Positions 11,685-23,735 of a DNA stretch of 64,000 nt are shown piece by piece (the stretch's first letter is position 1; every line of letters starts with the position of its first letter). The translations under genes and the position numbers were made by a program. The notes under the pieces were generated by a model. That model was not told the DNA's origin. It searched no databases and saw only the letters and a list, made by a program, of their open reading frames with translations. Origin of the DNA: Ctena decussata (Eukaryota; Mollusca; Bivalvia; Lucinida; Lucinidae); contig OZ022498.1 in the NCBI GenBank assembly GCA_963989385.1, forward strand, positions 7,695,501 to 7,759,500, in the 5' to 3' direction.

Positions 11685-12100
11685 ATCACATTTGGCAACT
11701 TTGCTGGCCTCTTAAATTGCACATCGTAGGGTCAGGCTTCAAGCTAAATGAATCTCTTACTAAGTTGGCTGGGGATTTGGCTTGGGCTTGATGATTTGTT
11801 ATTGGTTGTTGTCCATCAACTGTTGAACTTCTTTTGCTCTAGCGTTTCAGCGTTGTAGCTCCTGCTTGAGTGGTCATTGTTTCATCTCAGTATTGAATCC
11901 TGATTTATACGTTAGCTGCTTTGATCCATTGATGGATTCGAAGTCCTTTACACGAGCCGAATAACTTTAATGTTTATAAACCATAATGTACTCAAGGGAA
12001 AAGGATTTCTACTTTTAAAATCGATCAAAGCCATCTGTAATTTACTACATGTACTCACCGTTCTAAGGCGGTACTTTTGTGATGGTTTACGTTTATTTTT
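11685..12100 (+). repeat. Family A copy without minisatellite
   Basis: GGTCAGGCTTCAAGC, GTCCATCAACTGTTGAAC, CGTTTCAGCGTTGTAG and GATCCATTGATGGATTCGAA follow the family order. The single unit CGAGCCGAATAACTTTAATG stands where the 39-bp array sits at 9447-10475. CCGTTCTAAGGCGGTACTT (about 12058) matches the family centre seen at 23360. Confidence 0.6.
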
Positions 12101-12825
12101 ATTTAGTTTATAAATCTATTCATCAGCTAGTCTACTTTGTGGCCCTCTAAATAGATAAAAAGAGTATATATCTATGTACACATAATATAATATGAACTAG
12201 GAGCAACCTATATTGCAACCGACCGACATTAAGATTCTAGCACTAAAAACTGTTCATGCTTAAATACTAGAAAAGACCAATAAACTTAAAACTCCGATAG
12301 CGGCGTTAAATAACATTTGGGTGCCCTAACTACTTCGGTGATACATGATTTGCAAGGATATATGGAATTCTATATTCATCCTAATTTCTCTTTTGTACCG
12401 TTTCCTTGCACTGTCTACTAAGAAGTTTTAGACAAGCATAAGAGCATGCACACCGGCTGTATTCTATATTCTTGCACACCGGAGAGAAAAATTTAATGCT
12501 ATCTTTTCACCTGGGATAGAAAATCTTTTCTTACTCTGGTGTTCTGACCCAAGACCGGAAAAAAATCACTAGCTGTCAATGCATTGGTTGTATAAGAGCT
12601 CACGTACCTGCGTCGTCAAGTGACGTTGGCATTTTAGATGATGACGTCACGAAGACGGTAAAAATGACGTCAGTTTATGCACGTCAGTCTTGACAATAAA
12701 AAGAGCCGAATGGCGGTCGTTGAAAGTGGCGCCTTGTTTCAAAATCAAATTGAAACCTCTCAAGCACTAGAATTGCGCATTTTAGCAAGGTCTGAAGTTA
12801 AAACAAAACGCGGTGTCCAAGAAAC
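12101..12825. other. Unassigned sequence with CRE-like sites
   Basis: Two TGACGTCA palindromes (about 12642 and 12665) lie close together. They match the CREB/ATF consensus, but no adjacent gene is visible, so a promoter role is unsupported. The 126-aa plus frame at 12677-13057 runs through the P2 palindrome and is not credible. Confidence 0.25.
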
Positions 12826-12973
12826 AGTATCTATCATGGGTGCAGGTGCGGGGTGGATAGAAAAATCGTCACCCGGGATCACTGTTCGGCATCACGAGGC
12901 AAGCCTCGTGATGCCGAACAGTGACCCTCGTGACGGATTTTTCTATCCACACCTCACACCCACGATAGATACT
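12826..12973. mobile_element. P2 palindromic MITE, copy 1
   Basis: This is an almost complete 148-bp palindrome. Left AGTATCTATCATGGGTG mirrors right CACCCACGATAGATACT, and the centre CATCACGAGGCAAGCCTCGTGATG is self-complementary around CAAG. A second copy lies at 48621-48768. It has no coding capacity. Confidence 0.85.
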
Positions 12974-13363
12974 TATATGCTGTGTTCCGTGAACTGTGTT
13001 CTGTTTACGGTCTGCTATGTCTTGTTTACTTTGTCTTGTTTACAGTCTTCTGCCTAGGTATTCTGCAAAGTAGTGTTTGCCACAGTGAGAGAGCATGCGA
13101 AAACATATCTAGCGTTTGTACATTTTTACACGTACAAAAAAAGTATCACAATTGGTTTAAACTTTATTTATTTGTATTAACAACATAAACATTTGTACAA
13201 GCAGTGGTTAACAGAACATACTTTTATACAAAGGGATCAGAAGGAAGTCTGTCAACTTTTGTAAATCTGTTTCCCTGGAAATAAATCCGTGCGTAAACCT
13301 ATAATATGACAAACAGTATGTTTAGACAAATTATAAACTATCAGACAATCTGTGTAAAAGTAA
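12974..13363. other. Unassigned spacer
   Basis: Short pyrimidine-rich runs of GTTTACnnTCT phrases occur at 12990-13050. There is no credible gene. Confidence 0.3.
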
Positions 13364-13770
13364 AAAGTAAGCAAAGACCAGGAACTAAAACAATCAAAAT
13401 CCAAATCCAGCCCTCAAACCATAGTTGGAAACAACTGAGATTACAAATAATCAAGATACAGAGAACATATGGCCAACCGAGTGAGCAGCTTGTTCCCAAA
13501 AGGTGGCCACTCAGCAACCCAAACCGAACCAAAAATAATAAGAACATACATAAGGTAAAACATCACAGAAACTCTGACACCAAAAACAGGCAACAGAGAA
13601 CCACAACAGAACTTCCGCCTTGGAACGGTCAGTAATGAATTACTGGGGGGCTTAAATCGATTTTACAGGCCCAACCTCACCCTCAGTTTCTGAAGTGGTA
13701 CAAAACATTTAGTCGGTTGTTCGGTTCGCATGATAAACCTCTAACTCGTCAATGAATCATCACGGTAAAC
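13364..13770 (-). repeat. Family A copy
   Basis: From AGCAAAGACCAGGAACT through ACTTCCGCCTTGGAACGG and GGGCTTAAATCGATTTTAC to GGTTCGCATGATAAACC, this is the inverse of the order at 22976-23730. The open frames on both strands (109 aa plus, 68 aa minus) are repeat by-products. Confidence 0.75.
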
Positions 13771-14234
13771 ACATAAATCAAATTTCAACACCATGAAGAA
13801 GCAAAGACGAGGACTCAACAGTAAAGACAGTAAACATTCAGAAGAAAAATAAGTAACAGAAAAGAGAAAGTACAAACTATAATAAGATATCAAGAGTAGA
13901 GTTTATCTGTGAAGATAAATTCTTCATTTCTGGCGGTATAAGCTAGACCCACGGGGAAAAGAGGGGTCAGTGTGGATTATGAAACATGTAACCCGAAGTA
14001 AGAAAAACAAAACGTTTTTAATTTGGCATTAAGCGTCTAGTGTAATTAAAGACGGTGGAGTATCATAATTCGTAAGATATCATAATTCATAAGATAAGAA
14101 ATTTTATTTTGATACGAAATGGCAAAATACTATAAGAAACTAGAAGTTTGTTTTTGAAACAAAAACAGATGTCTCCCCACATTCCTCACTGTCCCGCGTT
14201 AAAATTGTGTTAAATCTCTGAACATCAATGGACA

Positions 14235-14815
14235 ATGGTCTATATTTGTACCAAATTTCGTGAAAATATCTGCAATTATTTTAAAGTTATAGTCCATACT
14301 AGAATTACAAAGGGCCAGAATTGTGTAAAAAGTGCAGGTGAAGTTATGGTTTTCACTCCGCATAAAATTATTGTTAGTGGGGTTTCTTTATATTTGTACA
14401 AACTTTTAGGGAAAGTTTGAAAGTTATAGAGGTGACAAGATTTCATTTTTAAAAAATACCAAGTGACATAATTCCACCAAAATTATAAATAAAGTAATGG
14501 TTTTTGTTATCTATAGGTTTTATGGTGATGCCTTATATTTGTACCAAGTTCTCTGAAAATATCTTCAACAGCTTTAAAGTTATTGAGTCAACAAGATATC
14601 CATACTGAAAATATTCCATGAATAATGTAGGTGTAGGTTTTTGTTCACTGCACATCATTTATTAATATATAATATTTGTACAAAGTTTCATGAATATACC
14701 TTTTACGGTTTTAAATTTACACAGCAGACACAATTTCCATACTGAAAATTACAAAGACGCATAGTTAAGTAAAAAGTGTAAGTACAGTTACAGTTCTTGT
14801 TTTTTGCGCATCGTC
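14235..14815. repeat. Degenerate tandem array, period about 145 bp
   Basis: TATTTGTACCAAATTTC and variants recur at about 14242, 14391, 14535 and 14673, each followed by a GAAAATATCT-like and TTAAAGTTAT block. It is of the same general type as the arrays at 2630-4215. Confidence 0.65.
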
Positions 14816-14821
14816 AATCGT

Positions 14822-15655
14822 GGACCCTGACAGCAGAGTATGAGAAAAGAACGCAGGCCTTCGAAGGTTATTGAAAATTTCGTACAAGGACCATATCACA
14901 CTGGTCTGGCATTCAACACAGGCAACGAAGACAGCGTACAAGGAACCTGCTGGTTCTGCTCATCAGGATAAGTTTGTTTCAGAAGTATAGTCTCACGGAC
15001 CATCCGACCCCCTACTCTTAAAATAGGACCCAAAAGTTTTACTGAATTGATATGCATATTCAAGAAATGCTTGAAAACAATTTTTGGGCTACAACGACCA
15101 GCCAACGAATTGGTGAAAAACTTATTCAAGCACTGCATTTATACTAGACGGAATTTCTTCGAAAATCTGGTCTGACTAAGAGGTCTAACAAACTACCGGG
15201 TCCGTAAGAATCATAGTTTGAAATTAATGTAAGAAGTATGCGAAATAATCGTGTTTTAAAGTACGTTGCCTCGTTGCCTGTGTTGAATGCCAGACCAGCG
15301 TGATATAAGGACCATATAACCAATGAGAAGGTTCGCTGAAAAATCCAAGCAGCAATTGGAGAATATGATGAACCCCTGAATATGGTCAAGATACGGAAAC
15401 TAAGGTGGTTTGGCCACGTCTCAAGGTCTGCTGGTTTAGCAAAGACAATGCTTCGGGGCACAGTGAAATGAAAACAAGAAGAAGACAGAAGAAGTGCTTG
15501 GAAGATAATATTAAAGAGTGGACAGGAATGGACTTTGCAAGCTCAACCTGGGCAGCTGAAAACAGGGCAAGGTGGAAAGGGATTGCTTGAAGTCATCTGC
15601 GGTGCCCAATCGACCTTGCAAGGTTATGGATAGAATAGAGTAGAATTGAATAGAA
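14822..15655 (+). pseudogene. RTE-like LINE 3' fragment, split by a TIR element
   Basis: Compared with the better copy at 16690-17460, this contains the same C-terminal region: GTGGACCCTGACAGCAGAG, then after the insertion GGACCATATAACCAATGAG, TGGTTTGGCCACGTCTC and GAGTGGACAGGAATGGACTT. It ends in a GATAGAATAGA-type tail. Part of the cysteine/tyrosine-rich segment (about 12 codons) is deleted near 14865, and several frameshifts are visible. It is a dead copy. Confidence 0.8.
14894..15306. mobile_element. 413-bp TIR element nested in the LINE fragment
   Basis: The left end TATCACACTGGTCTGGCA and the right end (inverted) TATCACGCTGGTCTGGCA agree over about 34 bp apart from one base. The 8-bp direct repeat AAGGACCA flanks it (14886-14893 and 15307-15314), and removing the insert restores the LINE order. 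An 8-bp duplication is typical of hAT-like transposases, so a hAT-type MITE is the leading guess. There is no transposase inside; the 80-aa and 105-aa minus frames are by-products. Confidence 0.8.
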
Positions 15656-15832
15656 TTGGTATTTATCGATCAATATTTCATGAAATGTTCTCATCAACAC
15701 AGGCTCCTCACACAATCTGGAAACTGACAGTGAGAGTAAGCAGATGGTGAGCTAAGCCCTAAGACATTAGCCTCCATAGTAATACAGCTTTGTTTTAAAA
15801 TGCCAGTCCCCAAGATAACTGCGTGGACTATT

Positions 15833-16071
15833 TGAGCCGCGACACGAAAAAAGCAACAAAGTGGCATGTGCTCCCAGCGCAGATTCAGATCAGCCTGGGC
15901 ATCCGCCCAGTCTTATCAGAGTCTTCGCTTTGAGTTTAAAGGCATTTAAGGGTCTAAACAAGTTCCATGCATACAGCAAAGACTTTGATCAGACTTGGCG
16001 GATTCCTAGGCTGAGCTTAGTCTTCGATGGGCGCATATGCCACTTTGTTGGTTTTCTCGTGTAGCGTCTCA
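15833..16071. mobile_element. P1 palindromic MITE, copy 2
   Basis: TGAGCCGCGACACGAAAA faces TTTTCTCGTGTAGCGTCTCA, with the inner CAGCCTGGGCATCCGCC block mirrored. Copy 3 lies less than 200 bp downstream. Confidence 0.85.
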
Positions 16072-16258
16072 TTTTTTTGGTAGTGGAAATCAGAGTGTGT
16101 TTGTGCTGTTAAACGACAGAATTTCAGATGTCAAGTGTTTCAGACTACAAGATAATACAATCGTCAAGGTAAACTCCTCAGACGTTTGGACAAACATCCG
16201 CCAGTGCTTTATGCTGATTAATCCGCCTACGGTCTGATAGTCAGATCATATGCCAAAC

Positions 16259-16493
16259 GAGCCGCGACACGACAAGATCAACAAAGTGGTTGTGTGGCTA
16301 GCGAAGACTCAGACCATCCTGGCCATCCGCCCAGTCTGTCAGAGACTTCGCTGTCCGCAGTGAACTAGCTTAGACTCTTAGCTATCTTTGAAGCTCAAAG
16401 CAAAGTCTCTTATCAGACTGGGCGGATACCCAGGCTGATCTGAATCTGCGCTGGGCGCAAATCACTTTGTTGGTTTTCTCGTTTCGAGGCTCA
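16259..16493. mobile_element. P1 palindromic MITE, copy 3
   Basis: GAGCCGCGACACGACAA faces TTCTCGTTTCGAGGCTC. The arms are more diverged than in copy 1, so this may be an older insertion. Confidence 0.85.
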
Positions 16494-16689
16494 AGTATGT
16501 AAGTTCACACGGTCTTACACGGCTGTCATTCAATATGCTAACTGCTGAGGCAAATGCCTAAATTCAAGACGTTGTGAAATGTCAGCAGCTTTTCCTAACT
16601 TTTGATACGTACGATGGGCGTTCGAAAGTAATGCAAATGGCCTCATAACTTCTTAGGCGCATGCTGGGTACAAATGTTATACATATGCT

Positions 16690-17460
16690 GAAAGCAGAAG
16701 CTCTAGTTGAAAGTCTCGACCAAACCTGCACAAGGCATAAGATGAGAACAGTGCTGAGAAGACCAAACTGATGACAAACAGCGCAAATGGCATCCAGAGG
16801 GAGATCAAGGTAAAAGGGCAGAAGCTGGGTACCGTAACAAGCTTCAAATACCTTGGAGCAGTTGTCTCAGATGATGGCTCAAAACAGTAGGTTCTCTCAA
16901 GGATTGCAAAAGCCACTTCAGCTGTTACCAAGGTGAAACCAATTTGTAAAGATAACAACATATCTCTTGGATCAAAGGTGAAACTTGTGCGCTCCCTTGT
17001 CATTTCCATATTTCTGTATGCCTTCGAATCGTGGACCTTGACAGCAGAGCTAGAGAAAAGAACGCAGGCCTTTGAGATGAGATACTACCGAAGGTTACTG
17101 AACATTTCGTACAAGGACCATATAACTAATGAGGAGGTTCGCAGGAAAATCCAAGCAGCCATTGGAGAATATGATGAACTCCTCCTGACGCTGGTCAAGA
17201 AACGGAAACTAAGGTGGTTGGGCCACGTCTCAATGTCTTCTGGTTTAGCAAAGACGATTCTACAGGGTGCAATGAAAGGAAAAAGAAGAAGAGGTAGACA
17301 GAAGAAGAGGTGGGAAGACAATATCAAGGAGTGGACAGGGATTGATTTTGCCAGCTCAACTAGGGCAGCTGAAGACAGGACAAGGTGGAAAGGGATTGTT
17401 TCGAAGTCATCTGTGGTGCCCCAACGACCTAGTAGGGTTATGGGATAGAACAGAATAGAA
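16690..17460 (+). pseudogene. RTE-like LINE, 3' part of reverse transcriptase ORF
   Basis: The 171-aa frame at 16933-17448 shows the region downstream of the RT palm in RTE-type and related endonuclease-RT proteins: ESWTLTAELEKRTQAFE, YYRRLLNISYKDH, RKLRWLGHV, GRQKKRWEDNIKEWTG. The same frame continues upstream through KGQKLGTVTSFKYLG, then meets an in-frame TAG at 16888-16890, with another break near 16750. The RT catalytic palm and the endonuclease are absent, so this is a 5'-truncated dead insertion. The 3' end is an A-rich GATAGAACAGAATAGAA tail. The 110- and 126-aa minus frames are antisense by-products. Confidence 0.88.
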
Positions 17461-19270
17461 AGCACTTCATTTTGTGTTTACAATAATACCAAACACTATA
17501 CAAATACATTTTACCTTTTTGACGTACAACGCATTTTATTAGGCTGCAGTCATACCACTGGGATAAATTCGTATGTAAAATCTTTTCATGGTTAGGCATT
17601 CAAGTCAAATACCGTTGTAAATGCAAAATTAATCTTTGTCAACGGGTTGTCCATCGTTGCCAACAATTTTTATACAAAAGTTAGAAGGGTGGCAACTGTT
17701 ATGGATTAATTCCTTACAAAGCAGTGCGAAGTTCTTATGACATTATTGAAAATGACGTCAACGTCATTTTTTACAGATTGTAGAGGTTTTCGTTTACCCA
17801 TGTAAATGCTCTTGCTAACAAGATTTTGAATGCTAACAAACTTGTTTTCATTGCAAAATCATAATAACTTTAGTTGAAAGGGAGACTTTGCTACTACATA
17901 AAATACGGATAATTCATATTCAGAGGTCAGTTTGGAACCTAAATTAAATTTAATTTCCGCGATATTTACAGGATCACATTGCCTGGGCATTGTCTTTAAG
18001 TAGCAAAATTAAAAAGGATCAAAGACTGCTCATATATGAATTACGGCCTACGAAAGTAAAATTCTGCAGTGCATTTAGGGTATACCTCTTATCAACGAAG
18101 TTAAAAATGAGTCCTTTGAAAAAAAAACTACACCGTGTTTCCAGACTTTGTAAGCATATCATACCTTTATGTGTTTCTGCTATCAGAAGTTTTATCTTTA
18201 TGGTGGTTACCAAGAACTTACATCATTTGCATTACTTTTCGAATGCCCCTCGTATACTGTGTGTAGCAGTACTGACAGAATAGTTGCAAGAATTTGAACA
18301 CAAATAGAAACACTTGTTTTGCGATTTTAAATGTAAGGAAAGAAATTCAATCATTCATTTGTTTATTCATATATTACGGTCATTTTAAACGGATATCCAG
18401 CTGTTGATATGATCTTTTAATAGCTCCTCTTAACAACTAATCACGGTTAGAGTCATTTACGATATTTTTATTGGGCTATTTCTTCACTAACTTGCAGGCA
18501 TACAAATTGTCTTGAAACATAAGGAGTAAAATTACCGGGGGCTTACACAGTTTTATGCATGAAATTTCACAGTTAGCTATATCTCAGGTCGGTAAATATG
18601 CCTATACTCTTTTTAAACTCTACGTAGCAACCTGTTGGCAAAGCTACTAATGAACAAAATATGGGAAAACATGTAAATGTAGCACACAATGGATTTTACA
18701 AGTCAGTCGAATGGAAAATAAGTGAGCATGATGCACATTTTCAACAGTAATATACTGATATATATCACATGTTTGATTTCTCGAAACCCAGAAAATGACA
18801 GCAAAATAAAAAGCCTCAAGTTTCTTTTCTTTATATATTTCATGCCAATGGATCACGCAATTAATCTTCAGATTATAGAGCATATCATTAAACTGAATAT
18901 AATTTTCCATATCGTAGATATCGAAAGTCTCTCGAGATACATCTAAAATGAACATCTAAAATGACATGAAAGTTGTAATGTGGGCTAATTTTGGTTTTTA
19001 TGTATTTACCATTTATTTCAATGTAGAATGAGTATGATATAATAATTGATCAGGGTTAAAAAGCACATTATGCAGTTAGTAAGTTTTTTTTAATTTTCTA
19101 CGTACAAAATATAACATAGGAAAGGTGAACATGAAAAATTTAGATTTATTAGTTCTGACTACCGGAAACATTCTTAAATTGAGATACCTAAAATAATTAC
19201 CGCAAATGTCCTTAAAACTGAATAGCTTGGTTTTTAATATATATTGCGTCCAAAAATTACAGATGGAATG
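17461..19270. other. Unassigned AT-rich sequence
   Basis: Open frames on both strands (for example 97 aa plus at 17990-18283 and 102 aa minus at 18647-18955) have AT-driven composition, overlap antisense frames and show no recognisable domain. I see no element boundaries. Confidence 0.35.
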
Positions 19271-19273
19271 GCA

Positions 19274-19333
19274 AACTGTGCAGACACAGATCAAACTGCT
19301 CCTTCAGGAGCAGTCTGATCTGTCTCTGCACAA
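19274..19333. repeat. Near-perfect 60-bp hairpin
   Basis: TGTGCAGACACAGATCAAAC is mirrored by GTCTGATCTGTCTCTGCACA around CTCCTTCAGGAG. Arms of about 28 bp have very few mismatches. It could be a minimal foldback element or a structured RNA; nothing nearby indicates which. Confidence 0.7.
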
Positions 19334-19419
19334 TTTGTTCAGACATATCTGTCCCAGTATTTTGAAATTTTACGGTAAGCGAAAATTGCGCTGCACCTTC
19401 ATCCTTGCTGTACTGTAAA

Positions 19420-20035
19420 TCTGTAACAAACTTCAAAATCAAAAGTCGTACAGTCTAAAAGGTGTACAGTCTATATCACAGAAACAGTTGGGCCAAAGTG
19501 AAATGATAAGCATTGCTCAAGAACTGATACAATCGGATCCCATATTCCGCCGTCAAAACCAAACAGGAAAGAAGTATATACACAACTCGAACTATTCAAA
19601 GGAGCATCTAATATTTCTCATAGACGACAATGCAACACGTCCTCACGTAGGGGTCCTTTACTTTCAATCAACAAAGACACGGAATTTCCATTTGTCATTT
19701 TTAAAGAGGGTCCGGGTTACTAACTGCACAAATTTTAATTCAATATTTGTCCTGCCCATGTCTATGGACTGATTTTGTAAAACTGGTTTTTTAGTGGAAA
19801 TTTGCAATTCTTAAGAACAGGAGGCATGGGAATCTCAACCAAAATTGAAACGACCATTTTGTCTTTGAAACTGAAAGACCCAGGTGGCCCATTTGAAAGT
19901 ATGACTCTCAACCAGAAAATGCATCAGTTTCAGACCATTCGAAAATTGCAATATTCGTTCCATGGAAATGAGCAGGGCATCAATTGTGTCAAATTTCTTG
20001 TTGAATTTAACTTTGATCCTCTTTCAAATTAAAAT
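19420..20035 (+). other. Two adjacent short open frames, unrecognised
   Basis: Frames of 94 aa (19488-19772) and 76 aa (19802-20032) follow each other on the plus strand with a 29-base gap. Neither has a motif, signal peptide or membrane segment that I recognise. The composition is closer to average than in the flanks, but there is no splice structure or similarity to support a gene. They may be chance. Confidence 0.2.
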
Positions 20036-20037
20036 CT

Positions 20038-20190
20038 TAAAGAGTTCCTTCAAGGGCAGAGAAGTCTGCAAAGAGGGGACATAGGCCAGACTTCGAGGTT
20101 TCGTTATTCAAGCCTCATCAGTGACCGTGACAATATCTAGTGACGAATCTTAAGAAAAACATACTGTGATTGCTTGATTTTGATAAAGCA
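20038..20190 (+). repeat. Family B repeat copy
   Basis: AGAGTTCCTTCAAGGGCAGA, GGCCAGACTTCGAGGTTTCG and CATCAGTGACCGTGACAAT match 42535-42680 in order and spacing, and match the inverse of 54135-54320. Confidence 0.7.
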
Positions 20191-20395
20191 GTCGATTCAA
20201 AGACGGATTAGTAACCGAAAGGGGCAAAAAAGCAAAACTTGTTTGAAAAAAATGCATGGGAAGATTGGGAACTTCTTGGAGACTGGCGGTTTTACAAATG
20301 GGCCGATGAACTGAGTTATATTGTAGTAATATCTATGGGAAAATATCAGCTGCTCCTTTAAATACTTTGAGCAGTAGGCATAGACTGACGGCAAG

Positions 20396-20528
20396 CACTT
20401 TAAAGAACAGCCCTTTTCCAGACAGGTGGCCATTCAGATACTGCCGGAATAAACTTCACATAAAAGATGGACGAAAGTATTAATATGAACAAGAACAAGT
20501 AGCAGTGACGCCTTGGAACGGTCAGTTA
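20396..20528 (-). repeat. Family A fragment
   Basis: AGGTGGCCATTCAGATAC and GACGCCTTGGAACGGTCAGT are the family A central landmarks, strongly diverged between them. Confidence 0.5.
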
Positions 20529-21995
20529 TTATACCCCTGCTTTAAAAAAGTGGGGGTATAATTGTTTACACCTGTCCGTCCGCCCTTCCGTCCCTCCGTA
20601 ATTCCATCAAAATTTTGGTTTGGTCATAGATATCTCAAACATTGCAAGCTAAGTTGTACATGTTTGGTATACAGGCTGATGACGACTTATTGTATTGTGG
20701 AATTGAGAACCAGCCTTCTCCTCTTACCCTTCCTGATATCTATTCAGTTTTTCTTTCTCTTCATGCTTTGAATAATGAAACTTTTCATAACAGATTTCGC
20801 AGCAACTGTTCAAAATAGAATGTTCATATTTGGTAAACAGATTAACAATAACTTATTGTATTGTGGGATTGACAGCCAGTCTTCTGCTTATTCTTCCTGA
20901 TATTTGTTCAGTGTTCTTTCTCTCCATATGTTAAGCCATGATTTATTTTGTAACAGATTTCTCAGAAGCTGTTTGAGGTAGAAGATCAATTTTATATTTT
21001 AATTAGTACATGAGTTGACAATGACTTGTTGTAACGTGGGATTGACAATGGGGTTTCTCCTGCTTCTTCTTCCCAGAATTTGTTTACATTTTATTCTCTC
21101 CATGCTTTTATAATGAAGATATCTCAGCAACTGTTCAAGATAGAAAGTATATTTTCAGAATAAAGGTTAACAGTGACTTGTATTGTGGAATTGAGGATGG
21201 GTTTTCTCCTGCTTATTCTTCCAAGTATTTGTTAACTTTTCTTTCTGTCCATGCTTTTATAATGAAATAGTTTGTCAAAGATATCCTAGCAACTGTTCAA
21301 GATAGAACATACAATTTTAGTATATAAGGTTGACAATGACTTGTTGTATCATGGAATTGATTCTCCTGCTTATTCTTCCCAGTATTTGTTTACTTTTCTT
21401 TCTCTCCATGCTTTTATAATGAAATTTTTGGTCAAAGATATCTCAGCAACGGTTCAAGATAAAAAGTTGATATTTGGTATACAGGTTGACAATGACATGT
21501 CGTGTCGTGGAATTGGGAATGGGTCTCCTCCTGCTTATTCTTTCCTTATCTTTCTCTCTATGCATTTACATGTATGATGAACTTTTTCTTTACAGCATAC
21601 TCAGGGAAAGTTTATATTTGGTATCCAAGTTGACAGTAACCCGTTGTATCGTGGAATACAGATCTAGCCTTCTCCTGCTTATTCTTCCTAGCATTTGTCA
21701 ATTCTCTTTCCCTCTGTGCATTTAATGATGAAATTTTTGTAATAGATTTTTCAGCAAGTCTTTACAGAAGAATGTTAGTATTTGGTACATGAGCTGACAG
21801 TGACGTGTTATATTGTGGGATGGGGAACAGGCTTCCTCCTGCATATTTCTCAATGCATATCTTTTTTTTTCTCCTGCATATTTCTTTTTCATATTTTCAT
21901 ATTTCCTTTTATATTCTATATAACAAAAGTATTTGTAACAGATGTCTCAGCAACTGTTCAAAGTGAAATGATCTTGCATAGTAGATTTGTTTCAT
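20529..21995. repeat. Hairpin-capped tandem array, period about 160 bp
   Basis: It opens with the stem-loop ATACCCCTGC / GTGGGGGTAT (20529-20561) and a CCGTCCG tract. Diverged units follow in which CAGCAACTGTTCAA recurs at about 20800, 21125, 21288, 21444 and 21949 (with weaker copies between), next to TTGACAATGACTTGTTG and TCTCTCCATGCTTTTAT blocks. The many short plus frames here (69-108 aa) are by-products of the units. Confidence 0.75.
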
Positions 21996-22184
21996 GTTTT
22001 CGTTTTCCTTCCTATAGGCAATATACATGGGAAGCGCTGAATCGTAGTAGTAGTATTTCAATTCTCCTATCGACGTTCTCCCCGCACCTCAGCGGAACGA
22101 ATCCATAGCCGCAGTAACGGGGCGCCGAACGTCCGTCCAAGAAGCGCTGAATCGAGGGTTTAGTCAGATCTTCTAGCAGTTCTA

Positions 22185-22330
22185 GTTTATTACTGGGATG
22201 GAGTTTAAACCAATTTTACGGATTCTCAACTCTTACTTGTAGCTTCTGTAATAGTTCAAAACATTTACTTAGTTTCTTGGTCCGCGTGACGGCTATTTTC
22301 TAGCTTAGCAGGCCCTTGCTTAACCCACTG
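22185..22330 (-). repeat. Family A fragment
   Basis: TTACTGGGATGGAGTTTAAA, CAATTTTACGG and TTCAAAACATTTACTTAG follow the same order as 13630-13730. Confidence 0.45.
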
Positions 22331-22975
22331 AGAGAAAAAGAACAGTAAAATGTAATACCACAAAACGTTGCAAACCGTCAAGCACCATTGGTACCATGGC
22401 CCTTAGATCGGTCTGTAGAGGAAATACCACCAGAGAAATCTTCACAAATATGTTTGATACTGTTTAATTTTAGAAGCAGACAAGCCTGGAATTCTTTTAC
22501 TTTGCGGCGAGTTTCGATACGAGTCAGTTTTCGTCATGGTATAGACTGAACACAAGATAAATGTTTTAAAGTTCATTGACAGAATTCATTCAAACAACAA
22601 CATTTCATGCCTTCCGTGCTATAAATATATTTAAGAATGAATTTAATATAAAAGAGTATCCTTGAAGACTTCATATGATGAACGCTATATTAATTGTTAA
22701 TTATCACTTTTGTTACGAACCCAAGGGCGAAATGAAAAAGGACTTTCTTTATAATCTTCAGTTACTGATTAATTTAGATTTACATGGAATAATGTTATTA
22801 CAGTGTAGTCTTTAAGTTTCTCCTCTTTGTAAAAACGAATCCATTTGATGGCCTAAATAAAACAAGAAGCTGTTCCCTTTCTGATGAAAAAATGATTGTG
22901 ACTTGAGCCAGTTAGTAAAAACTATCCTGAGATAATGATGATGTATAAAAGTTAAAAATGACTGGGTAACCTCTT
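22331..22975. other. Unassigned AT-rich spacer
   Basis: I see no open frame or repeat landmark that I can support. Confidence 0.3.
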
Positions 22976-23735
22976 TAATTGCACGCCGGTTGGTCAGGCA
23001 TCAGACTCAATGATGGGCCCGACACAAAGCTACTTAATTTAGTTGATTGGGGCCGGAGTTGGCCTTGTCTGTTGCTTGGTTATTCGGGGTTCAACTGATA
23101 GTTTTCTTTTGCTCCGGTATTTCAGTGGTGTTGTCTGAGTTCCCAGGAGTCTCCTGGTGTCTGAATACGTTCTTTTCGTTGAGTCCTCATCTCTGATTCA
23201 TCATATGCCTTATCCGTGATTTGTTTGTTTCCGGTGATGATTCATTGATGAGTTAGGAAACCTTCATGCGGACCAAACAACTAACATGTTTCAAACCACT
23301 GCAGAAGTAGAGGCCGAGGTTTGGGCCGTGTAAAACTAGTTTAAGCCCCCAGTAATCTTTTGCTGACCGTTCCAAGGCGGTAATTCTCTTGTGCGGTTCC
23401 TTATTGTTATATTGTGCTGTGTCCGCTTGTCTATGGTCTCTGGCGGTTTGGTCACCTGTATTGCTGCCCAATCTGCATTCAGTTTTGTTTTGTTTTGTAA
23501 CTAAATAATTATAACAATAGGTAAAAATAGATGTTGATGCTGTTATTGGGGTAGCTGAATAACCATCTGTTTGGGAAAGAACTGCTCATTCGGTTTACTG
23601 TGCGTGTCTTTCGTAAACTTGTGTCAATTTCTGTGTGTATGTGCTTCTTTCCCTATTGGTTTTTAGGAGCGGAATTTGGGATTTGATTGTATTAATTCCT
23701 GATCATTGTCTATCTTTTCACTTTTCAGGAGAAGC
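22976..23735 (+). repeat. Family A, longest continuous plus-strand copy
   Basis: It runs from TTGCACGCCGGTTGGTCAGG through GATTCATTGATGAGTTAGG, the centre GACCGTTCCAAGGCGGTAAT (about 23363) and AACTGCTCATTCGGTTTAC, to CTGATCATTGTCTATCTTTT. It links the left-arm pieces (9215, 11685, 41975, 48405) to the central segment (5690, 59168) in one element, which shows they are one family. Confidence 0.65.

Noticed and set aside
12640..12675. CRE promoter cluster (two TGACGTCA sites)
   Set aside because: No adjacent gene or TATA/initiator context is evident, and similar words occur by chance or in MITEs elsewhere (for example 40275-40376, 52975-53010).
12677..13057. 126-aa plus-strand frame
   Set aside because: It runs straight through both arms of the P2 palindrome, and the matching frame at 48453-48779 does the same, so it reflects the MITE.
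17990..18955. 97-aa plus and 102-aa minus frames
   Set aside because: AT-driven composition, overlapping antisense frames, no motif and no similarity I recognise.
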